Shown one piece after another: positions 55,540-64,000 of a stretch of DNA of 64,000 nucleotides. The DNA is from Theodoxus fluviatilis (taxonomy: Eukaryota; Mollusca; Gastropoda; Cycloneritida; Neritidae). Position numbers and translations under genes: made by a program. Under the pieces are notes generated by a model. The model made no database searches. It worked only from the letters and a program-made list of their open reading frames with translations, and was not told where the DNA came from. The stretch covers positions 113,501-177,500 of the forward strand of contig JAWQFJ010001145.1 in the NCBI GenBank assembly GCA_034096865.1, written 5' to 3'. The stretch's first letter is position 1. Every line of letters begins with the position of its first letter.

Positions 55540-56290
55540 TTCCAATTTTCTTTTCCTTCCGCTACAACTGTCCCTGTCTCCGCCCTCTCTTACCCCCTCC
55601 CTCTCCTCTCTTCCCAAGTCCCTCTCTCTTCCTTCGCTTTCCCATGTCCTTCCAAACTCCTTTCTCCTCCCCCCTGTGTCTCCCGTGTCATCTCAAGTCC
55701 CTCTTTCTCCACTCTCCTTTCCCCTCTCCCTCGTCCCCTCTCCTCTCACACAACTCCCTTCTCCCTCTCCTCCTATTCCACTGTCTAAAAAAAAAAGTCT
55801 GACACCCGTGTTTGCTTTCCAAAGTCATCCCAAGTCCCTCTTTCTCCTGACTGTTCCCACTCTGTCTCGTCTCCTCTCTTTCCATGCCTCTTCCACCTTG
55901 CCTTCCACTCATGCCACTTCCTCCTCCCTCTCCTTACAGGGCATTTCTCCTTCCTCTCCTCCCAGGCCACTTCCTCCTTCCTCTCCTCCCAGGCCACTTC
56001 TTCCTTCTTCTCCTTCTCAGGGCACTTCCTTCTTCCTCTCCTCCAAGGGCATTTCCTCCTTCCTCTCCTCCCAGGGCACTTTCTTCTTCCTTTCCTCCAA
56101 GGGCACTTCCTCCTTCCTCTCCTCCCAGGGCACTTCCTCCTCCCCTTCCACTCCCGCCACTTCCTCCTCCCATGCCACTTCCTCCTCCTCCTCCCATGCC
56201 ACTTCCTCCTCCTCCTCCCATGCCACTTCCTCCTCCCTCTCCTCCCATGGAACTTCCTTCTTCCTCTCTTCCCATGCCACTGTCTCTTTA
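55540..56290. repeat. Pyrimidine-rich imperfect minisatellite in Tigger
   Basis: Units such as CTCCTCCCAGGGCACTTCCT are repeated with variation. The segment AAAAAAGTCTGAAACACG recurs at about 55790 and 56293, marking a ~500-bp duplication. Long Ser/Pro- or Arg/Lys-rich frames on both strands are repeat artefacts. Confidence 0.75.
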
Positions 56291-56510
56291 AAAAAAAAGT
56301 CTGAAACACGTCTCTGTTTTTGGGAATCCTCAATGTGGCGTAAGAGCATCTCTTTGAACCCATTGAATCACTTGATCAGTTCCGTCTTTCCTGTCAGCAT
56401 ACACAAGTTGCTTATGACCGTTGCAGACGCCATAGCCTCTCTTGATGTCACCCGGGGCATTTCTTCGTCTTCTTCCTCTGAAGATGCATCGGAATCTGGG
56501 ATTCTGGAAG

Positions 56511-58268
56511 TCACGGTTCCGCTACTACATCCGGTGCAGCTGTTGGATCCTCGGTGAGCACTTCCTCATCAACAGTAAAGTAATCAGATGGGGGGACGTT
56601 CCACTCCTGAAACAGGCGAGAAAGGAGCGGCTCCACTTCCTGCAGGTCTTTCTCAAGGCAGGGTTCTGAATCTGATGTTGTCCGGTCATCTAAGGAATGA
56701 CGGAAGCCAGCGTTGCGAAAGCAGTGGGCAATGGTGTCTGTAGTGACCTTTTCCCATGACTGCGTCGTTATGTGTATGGCATCAAAAAGAGTTGGCTGGT
56801 AGGTACCTCCTCCGCCCTCAGTGCAGGTGAGAAGGTTCAAACACATGGACCTCCTGTACTTCACTTTGAAATTGTGAATGATGCTCGCATCAAGGGGCTG
56901 GAGTCTCGATGTCGCATTTGGCGGAAGAAACAGTACCTCGACTGCACGGAGATCAGGCAATTTGTGACTGGAACAGTTGTCCATCACGAGTAGGATCTTC
57001 CTATTTTGCCTTTCCATGTCTCTGTCAAACTGAATGAGCCAGGGTTTGACGATTTCTTTTGTCATCCAAGCAAATGCGTTGCTGTCATATTGCACAGGCA
57101 AACCTTTCTTGACGTGTTCGAGGCATCTCGGATTCGCGTATTTGCCAATAAAGATTGGCTGACGCTTGTCTGTTCCAGTCATGTTGCAACAAAACATGAT
57201 TGTCACTCTCTCGCGCGATTTCTTTCCTCCAGTGCAAGTCTCCCCTCTGAAGGCAAATGTTCTGTTAGGAAGAAGTTTCCAAAACAGACCTGTCTCGTCC
57301 ACGTTGTAGAAGTCGTCGGCCTTGTATCTGTCTAGCGTTGGGCACAAAATGTCTTCGACCCAAGCGACAGCAGGAACCCACGCATGCATAAATCCACGCT
57401 CACGTTGTCACACGCCCTCGCGCACGCACGCACACACTTAAACACTCACACACACCCACATGCATGCACACAAGGACACACACACATCATGCGCGCACTT
57501 ACACACACACACTGCATACTGGCGTCAGAAGGGGAGGAGGACGCTACGACAAGATCGAGGGTTGGAGGGACGACGGTGGTGGTGAGGGGTAGGGGACGGC
57601 GCGGGGGGTGGGGGAGTAAGGGCGAAGCGGAATTCAGCCGCACAGGTAGTGTAGAATGTAGAACTGGATATTGAAGCGGAATTCAGCCACACAGGTAGTG
57701 TAGAATGTAAAACTGGATATTGAACGCCCATAGCTAAATGCCCCTCCCCCCGGCCCCCACCTCCATAAGTTTTTAAGCTAGCAGAAAATCAGGCACTGTG
57801 GCACAAAGTACAAGAAGACAGACAGACAGACAGACCAGCAAACAGACAGACAGGGACAGGAGCACCGAGACAGGAAGATAGACAGGCAGACAGACACACA
57901 CACAAACACACACAGACTAGCACGCACGCATGCGCGCACACTTACACACACTGACACGTGCGTACGTGCACACTCATACACACAATGTGACACACTGATA
58001 GGCCTACTCACTTTTAGAGCGCAGACAGTAACAACATAGAGTTTCAAATCAATCAACAAATAAAAATTCTTATGGAAAAAATAAGAAAAGCCCACCTGCA
58101 TGACGTAAACCAGTCCAGCAGCGCTTTGTCCACAGACGGCAGCTGAGAGCTCCGTGCCCGCTTGCTCGTCGTCACAATGTCGCCGCATCTTGCCTGAGCA
58201 AGATATTTGTTCCTGTCTTTCATGATGTTCGACAGCGTTGGCAGGGGGACACTTAAATCAATGGCCAT
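56511..58268 (-). pseudogene. Tigger/pogo transposase, interrupted
   Basis: The N-terminal part (58268-about 58090) reads MAIDLSVPLPTLSNIMKDRN and SSQLPSVDKALLDWF, a CENP-B-type HTH followed by the start of the second DNA-binding domain. The C-terminal part (57389-56511) reads DDFYNVDETGLFWKLLPNRT, KILLVMDNCSSHK and LFLPPNATSRLQPLDASI. The three Asp of the DDD triad are in VDETG, MDNCS and QPLDAS. About 100 residues between the two parts, including the second HTH, are replaced by microsatellite-rich sequence (57390-58090). A short C-terminal tail appears near 56470-56330 in another frame. Confidence 0.88.
57395..57960. repeat. CA-rich and CAGA microsatellites in Tigger
   Basis: Degenerate (CA)n with ACGC blocks at 57395-57510, a direct duplication of GCGGAATTCAGCCRCACAGG (57628 and 57677) and (CAGA)n at 57818-57900. 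Confidence 0.8.
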
Positions 58269-58664
58269 CTGTGTTCGGGATTTGTGTGGACTGTCCTCTA
58301 CTGCCTTTATGATTTAAGGCGCTAAGACAATGTCAACACTCTACGTTTGCCTGTAACTTTCGCTTTGCTGTGCGGGTCCGCCATTTTGCAAGTTCAAGTC
58401 GCTATGGAAGGGAAATTACTCTCACCACACTTTGGTGACTTGGGTCTAATTTCGTGTTCTTACAACCGGTCTTGCAACAACACATTTGTGCTGCTCGGGA
58501 CCAGAGATTTGCTTTCATACAACCGGACTTTTATACATCCGATTTTCATACAACCGGAAAATTCTAAGTAATAACAAAGAGTAGCTTCTGCCGGGACCCT
58601 GCCTGCCCCTTTCATACATCCAGACTTTCATACATCCGGTGTTTTATACATCCGGTCTATACTG

Positions 58665-58852
58665 TATAAATGAATGTATGTGATCGAAGTGCACATACTT
58701 ACTGCTTGAGTCCGTTGGATATTAATTGCTTGACATTCTCTCCTGCGGCCGTTGTGACGTCTATGAGTTAGCAGTCCAAAATCAGCCTATCACCTGGCAG
58801 ACAAATGTGTCTGATGATACTAAACGTGTGCAGACTTAGGCATCCGCACCAC

Positions 58853-58854
<2 letters not shown>
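58665..58854. other. Intergenic flank of Tigger, nothing recognised
   Basis: No feature apart from the TA duplication at its start. Confidence 0.5.

Positions 58855-58934
<80 letters not shown>
58855..58934. repeat. (TC)n microsatellite
   Basis: About 38 uninterrupted TC units. Confidence 0.95.
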
Positions 58935-58937
<3 letters not shown>

Positions 58938-59399
58938 GGGGTGCATTAATGAAAAGTTCCCCTGCATGAGATGTTACAATTAATACACAAAGAACAACAG
59001 TGCGCTTTCATGTGACCAGTGTACTCCCCAAGATAGAAATGGAATAAGTTTATCGCTTGCCAAAGGATGTGGCTCTAGGATCTCTGCATATTTGCAGAGC
59101 GTCCTTACTAAAAGCAAAACGACCACAAATCGAGGACCTTAAGTCTGAATCACAAGATCTTAGCGTTTTCAGTAAATATTTTTTATATGTCTATCCTATA
59201 CAAGGTGGAAAACTCGCATTTTCAAAAATGGCACAGAACACGAAGCTGATGCTGGAAAGCACGTTGTCTGCAACGACTGTGTCAAATAGTCCGCGGTGTT
59301 TCTTGGAGTAAGAGTTAACTTTTCACCACATCGGTTACTACCAAACTCTCTGGTACAATTTTATGGCACCATCTCCGGATCGATATATTTGGTCACTTT

Positions 59400-59690
59400 G
59401 GAGAAGTAGATGTCCACGTAGATGATATGATTGAGATGGTGTGTTCTTTTAATTTGTCTATGCACTATATGCCTCAAATTTACTATCATCTTTCCTGTAC
59501 TGTACACCTGGCATTACACTGAACAACCATAAACGCGACTTTCTTCTCTGGAGAATTAGAGACCCACGTAGATTCTATGATGGAGATTGTGTGTTCTTAA
59601 AATTTTTCAATGCGCTATGTGCCTCAAATTTACCGTCATCTTTCCAGTACGTCTGGGATTATACTGAACAGTCATACCTACTTTTACAAT
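59400..59690. repeat. Diverged tandem duplication, ~150-bp unit
   Basis: CCACGTAGAT, GTGTGTTCTT, GCCTCAAATTTAC and ATTACACTGAACA-type blocks occur in the same order twice, offset by 150 bp. Confidence 0.7.
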
Positions 59691-59751
59691 TAACTGTACA
59701 GTTCAGATTTTAGTGTTTTCTAGTTCTCCATCCCCTTGATAAAAGAATCTT

Positions 59752-59782
59752 TGGTGGTGGTGGTGGTGGTGGTGGTGGTGAT
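59752..59782. repeat. (GGT)n microsatellite
   Basis: About 9 GGT units followed by GCT units. Confidence 0.9.
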
Positions 59783-60358
59783 GTTGCTGCTGCTGCTGCT
59801 CGCAAATTGTGAAAGCGGTCACTCATCGCTACTGAGAAAATCATAATTATGTGACGAGGTTTCATGAGCACGTCGTCTAAAAACTGCCAACCTCGTAAAG
59901 ATACAGACATTTTCTTCGTAGAAGTTTTAACGTTTTGGTGCAATTTTGTTTTTTGAATACTGTAGAATACTGGACAGTGTTAAATAAAAACCTCACTTAC
60001 TTAAAAGAAAAACAACCTTGTCTTCTGTGACGCTACGGTATCATACTCGGATCATGCCGTAATGCATGGATGTCTTTTCACTGTGTTTTATGAAGAGACC
60101 AGAAAGATGCGACGCGCATGGGTGTCTATGTAAACGCTAGATGATGTCAACTGGTCAAAACCAATGGTATCTACGACTGATGAAAGGCACTCGATGATAG
60201 GACTGACAGCACAACTGCAGATGCTACAGTGACAGCACGTGAACTAGCAAAAACACTTATTCACCTTTATTAATCATTTGGAGGCTTAATTAAAAAAAAG
60301 TGGAATTGGCGTCTTTCCACAATGCAATCGAACCCACAGAACATTCTGGAAGCATTTC

Positions 60359-61330
60359 TTATTGGCAACGTTGCAGGATCTCATCAAAGATAATCTTACA
60401 GAGCACATTCAAACTTCTAAGATTATGCAATGGCCTGTATAAAGGCCGTAAAAGCCTTCTTTTAATGTAATAACTCAGTTTAAACCACATTTCAGCTTTG
60501 GGGTACACAGTCCCAGGTGAGTGGTGCTGGCTGCACGGCTGTGTGCAGGCATCGTCCTTGGAGTTCGATTGCCCTCCTCCCTGGCTTGGGCCCAGTCTTG
60601 CTGTCAGGATGTCCTCGGGCCCGGGGTGGCCAGAGAGGTCTGCATTATTGATGGCCGTAGTCTCTCTCCACGCCGTCCCAGCCTCAGGCGCCAGCTGGCC
60701 TCGCCTCTTCCTAAAGTTCCCAAGACGACTGCTTGTCATTGACACCTCTATATTGTCGCTCTTCGTCTGTCTCCAGTAGATGTCGCCTCTCCTATGTAGA
60801 TGTCGCCTCTGCTTTGTCATTTCCGGTCGGTGGATGTTGCCTCGTGATCTGCAGATGTTGCCCCTGATTTCTAGATGTTGTCTCGTATTAGACAATATCG
60901 CTTAAGTTAGATGATTACTATTTATATATCTCATTTTACTGGTAGCACAGCCTCTTCTGTAATGCCTTGCTCCTGTAGAAGTCTGCTTTTTAGATGCCGA
61001 GATTTTATCTCTGCAGATGTCCCTACTGTAAATGTAGTCTGTATGATAAAGATGTTTTCTTCAGTTTAATGAGGAAGATCCTTGGATAAGGATCGAAAGC
61101 TACAAGTGAGTGGCTTCCTTTTTTATTTGTGAGACAAGTATAGATCTGTAGCTATTATGTTTTCTTTCCTCATTTTCCGTGTCGCTTTGCTTCTCAAGCT
61201 ATATCCCATACTTGAGTACAAGCATCTCATCTGCAGATGCCTTCTATCCATAGATGTCTCCTTGCTTCTGCAAATGTCGCTTTTCTTTGATATTTATGTC
61301 ACCACTGCAGACATTATTTTCCTACCATAG
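60359..61330. other. Unassigned sequence with recurring AGATGTYGCC motif
   Basis: The motif AGATGTCGCC or AGATGTTGCC and weaker AGATGTC recur at irregular spacing between about 60776 and 61270. A 178-codon minus-strand frame (60895-60359) overlaps but includes repeat-derived peptide and no domain. It could be an old LINE remnant or satellite. No gene is called. Confidence 0.4.
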
Positions 61331-61564
61331 ACAACGCCCTTTTCAGAACCAGGGTTCTTTGTTTATATGATACGAAGCTTCTGCAGGAGCACCAGAAAAA
61401 TACAAAAGTCGGCTGCACCAAGACTTTCGAATACCAGTCCATTGCAGCTCAGACAGGCTCCATCAGTCTCAGCCTTCAAGGGGTTATTGAAGATCACTCT
61501 CTTTCAAAGATAAAGTCATTGACCTGTAGTGCAGAGACAAGCAGTTATGTTGATATTGGTGCTC

Positions 61565-61835
61565 CATTGAGGCTCTGTGGCCAAGTGGTTAGTGCGGTTG
61601 ACCTGCAGTTGCTTGCGGCTAGCTGGTGCGGCGTTCGAAGCTGCGCGGCTCCCGGAGTTGCATACTTGTGCAACTCTGTTTCTCCCCACCAGGAGTAAAA
61701 CTGTGTACCCGAGAGGGCAGTGTTGGCAAATTATGGTGCGATTAATCCTTGTATGCGGCCATGAGCCAACATCGGGTTGGAATACTACCCAGGTAATGGC
61801 ATTGGTGCTGGTAACTGACTGTACGTCTTAAATGT
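61565..61835 (+). repeat. tRNA-derived SINE (Leu/Ser-like head)
   Basis: GTGGCCAAGTGGTTAGTGCG matches the extended A box of class II tRNAs, and GCGTTCGAAGCTGCG is the B box about 55 bp downstream. The body contains GAGTTGCATACTTGTGCAAC, a hairpin. No intact acceptor stem. Confidence 0.6.
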
Positions 61836-62565
61836 CTGTCAATGTGTTTGTTGTCAGGTGCCAGTGAAGGATTGATCAAACGGCCCAGTGAATATGACCA
61901 CTACTACCACCAGGTAGACCATCTGATTTCTGGTCAAAACTGCGGAATATGAGGTTGTGACTGGTAGTGGTGGAAAATAACCTTATAAAGGTAGATCCTT
62001 CCTCACCAGAAAACCCTGTGAGCTCCTGGGCTTGCTTCTTGTAAATTGGCTCACGAAGTGAAGTATCCTTTTACCGAGTTTGGAACTGGAATTATTGAAT
62101 GTAATTCAAAGCAGACTGAAACGACCAAATTAAAGAAAACCTCTCAGTACCAAATGAATACAAACGACAAAGTCAGATTAGGAATGGAGGGGTGGGAGAA
62201 GGGGGTGGTGGTGGTGGTGGTGTTTGTGAGACAGAAATTTCTAAAGCACCATAATCATCGAATACATTTGGCGCGGTGTAATTCTCTCTGGGGATTTTGC
62301 AAGGAATCATGTTTTGGATTTGACCATACGTCTGCATCTGAAAAACCTCTTGCCACATGATTCTTTTGCCCGCACTAGGACACTGCTGGGTGTCAATCAG
62401 AAACACTCAAGTGGGGATCCCTGGCTGACGCAGGTGGCAGATGTCCGGTAGAGGGCAGGAGGCGGTATCGGACGTCATGCTGCTTATCTCCCCCTGGCCC
62501 CGGGTGGTGAGCAGTGAGTGACGTCATCCAGCACCTGGTCCGATAAACCTTGCTTTTTGTTACAA

Positions 62566-62586
62566 AAAGAGGGGGGGGGGGGGGGC
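62566..62586. repeat. Poly-G tract
   Basis: A run of about 16 G in a purine-rich stretch. Two TGACGTCA/GACGTCA-like sites lie upstream (about 62472 and 62520) in a GC-rich segment, with no gene adjacent in the window. Confidence 0.7.
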
Positions 62587-63237
62587 TCGAGAGGAGGGGG
62601 TAGAAGGGGACAGGAAAAGGGAAGGAGGACAGAACGACAGAGCGCCCGTGAGTAGAGATTAGGGTTGGAGGGTGGTTAGAAAAAAAAGAGTAAAAGTATC
62701 GAAAAGAAAAAGCCCTACGCTACATTTTGGTTGACACCGAATGCTTCTTATACAGGTAACATTCTCCGCACCGAGAGGACGAAATTCTACGTGATATACA
62801 GCAAGGCAGACGAATAGAGAATTATTTACATCAACAATCATCGATCGTTTTTGGCAGGTGATGAAGCTCAGGGGCTCACTCTATCATTGTCCTCTCAAAA
62901 TGCGATACAATTTGAGAGATTTTTTGTTTTGCCTCATCTAGTCCACTGCTTGCTTTCAGAAGATCTTGTATTAGCTTCTCAAACGCCTTTTCTGTCCCAA
63001 TCATTTTTGCATTAATATTCGTCTCCATTCGCGTTTACGAAAATCGAATAATTCAACAAAAAGTACATGATGTATACCTTGTTCACATCATTATCACTGT
63101 GTGAGTGTCCTAAAGACGTGTGGACGCAAGACGTTTAGATATTGCATCCTGGGATGACTACAGAGTACATGATCTGAGGCGCGTTCCTCTGAGGATAGGG
63201 ATTCGTATCGATGGGTGTCAAATTATTATTTTCAGGG

Positions 63238-63447
63238 ATGAGCGCTCACGGTGAGCGCTTGCGTGGACTGGTCAAGTAGAGGAAAAGCTTCGGGCTTCGC
63301 GAGCGCTCATTGCGAACGCTTGCGTGGACAGGTCAAGTAGAGGAAAAGCTTTGGGCTTCGCGAGCGCTCATTGCGAGCGCTTGCGTGGACAGGTTAAGTA
63401 GAGGAAAAGCTTTGGGCTTCGCGAGCGCTCATTGCGAACGCTCATCT
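63238..63447. repeat. 61-bp tandem repeat, ~3.4 units
   Basis: Period 61 bp measured from CTTGCGTGG at 63258, 63319 and 63380. Each unit contains the palindrome-like GCGAGCGCTCATTGCGA and AGTAGAGGAAAAGCTT. Open frames across it are repeat products. Confidence 0.9.
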
Positions 63448-63507
63448 CTGAACTTAAAAAATACAGCAGCTATCAATGCAAATCTCTATCCTGTGGGAAA
63501 CGCACCT

Positions 63508-63742
63508 GGGCCCGTATTCACAACGGCGATTTATCTTTTTAACACTCGATTTACCCCTAGCCCCGCGTTATCTTGATCGGTTAGATAAGGTACGCTCGTC
63601 AGAGGATTCTAGGTTGCGCTTTGCTATATATACTGGTTTCCAGCCAAGGGAGAGCGGAACAGGCAGTTGGAATCGTCTGAGTTTAGAGATAAATCGGAGT
63701 TAAAATAAATCGCCGATAAATCGCCGTTGTGAATACGGGCCC
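63508..63742. mobile_element. GGGCCCGTATTCACAA MITE (235 bp)
   Basis: Terminal inverted repeats of about 27 bp: GGGCCCGTATTCACAACGGC at 63508 and its complement ending at 63742. No coding content. The duplication at the ends is unclear. Confidence 0.85.
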
Positions 63743-63915
63743 TGGGCTATTGTCTAAACTTCCTGTCTAATCAAGCTAGCACGTTCGGCTGCGAGTTCGC
63801 ACATTCTCCTGCTTCTCAACAACTGTGAATAAAGAAGGCGGATTTTCTGCGCGTTAGTTAAAGAGTGTGTTTATGGTGTGTGCGTGCAAATGAGTGTGAG
63901 CAGGGGCGGACGAGG

Positions 63916-63937
63916 GGGGGGGGGGGGGGGGGGGGGT
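63916..63937. repeat. Poly-G tract
   Basis: A run of about 21 G close to the right edge. Confidence 0.85.
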
Positions 63938-64000
63938 TCTGGGGTTTCCGGAAACATCCCCACCCCCCAACAGCAAAAAAGTTTTTTCTACTGTGAGTGT

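Noticed and set aside
55482..56557. Ser/Pro-rich and Arg/Lys-rich frames on both strands
   Set aside because: Pyrimidine-rich imperfect minisatellite inside the Tigger element; no domain and no codon structure.
60359..60895. 178-codon minus-strand ORF as a gene
   Set aside because: Overlaps recurring AGATGTYGCC units, shows no domain and has no splice or homology support within the window.
61565..61650. Functional tRNA-Leu or tRNA-Ser gene
   Set aside because: Box motifs only; no acceptor stem pairing and a SINE-like body follows.

Overview
This window is animal nuclear DNA. Split genes with GT-AG introns, microsatellites, tRNA-derived SINEs and dense nested transposons exclude a bacterial or viral source. 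The repeat style and a short (TTAGGG)n tract fit a marine lophotrochozoan, most likely a mollusc, but the species cannot be fixed from sequence alone.

The only host gene recognised is the catalytic subunit of calcineurin (protein phosphatase 2B), on the minus strand. Six exons (51409-51361, 47752-47552, 45154-45030, 20873-20762, 16805-16660, 233-94) join in phase to give the first ~257 codons, with the metallophosphatase motifs in order. The gene runs off the left edge. Its introns (3.6, 2.4, 24.2, 3.9 and 16.4 kb) hold most of the mobile elements in the window.

The main discovery is a three-member family of DNA transposons, called A, B and C here. Each starts with TAGGTA, ends with TACCTA and is flanked by a perfect 7-bp target-site duplication: A 3233-13360 (ATAAGAT), B 6111-12975 (AATAAAG) and C 31806-40354 (CTATTAG). 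B sits inside A, and A sits inside a piggyBac-like gene. B carries a six-exon gene of about 1,200 codons: N-terminal domain, long coiled coil, a core with DGT, SDRA and CNAH motifs that looks like an RNase H-fold transposase, a second coiled coil, an acidic stretch and a Tudor/SH3-like C-terminal domain. C has a decayed, differently split homologue. A is an internally deleted copy that keeps both ends of the gene. I do not recognise this family.

Other layers, left to right: a CAGACCTG-ended family with 6-bp duplications (3710-4056, 18185-19087, 25001-26029); at least eight TTAA-flanked elements, three pairs of which abut and share one TTAA; a Kolobok/Mutator-like element (27259-29643); seven copies of a ~0.8-kb repeat packed with the nuclear-receptor half-site TCAAGGTCA, two of them nested one in the other; a Tc1-like long palindrome (45285-47122) split by one of these repeats; a 5'-truncated LINE (52203-53480, 12-bp duplication); and a Tigger/pogo element (53765-58664) carrying an OTU cysteine-protease ORF. 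From 58.7 to 64 kb there is intergenic DNA with a SINE, satellite-like repeats and a MITE.

The region is best read as a calcineurin gene whose introns became a transposon stratigraphy. Insertion order can be read directly from duplications and from paralogous empty sites inside the window.
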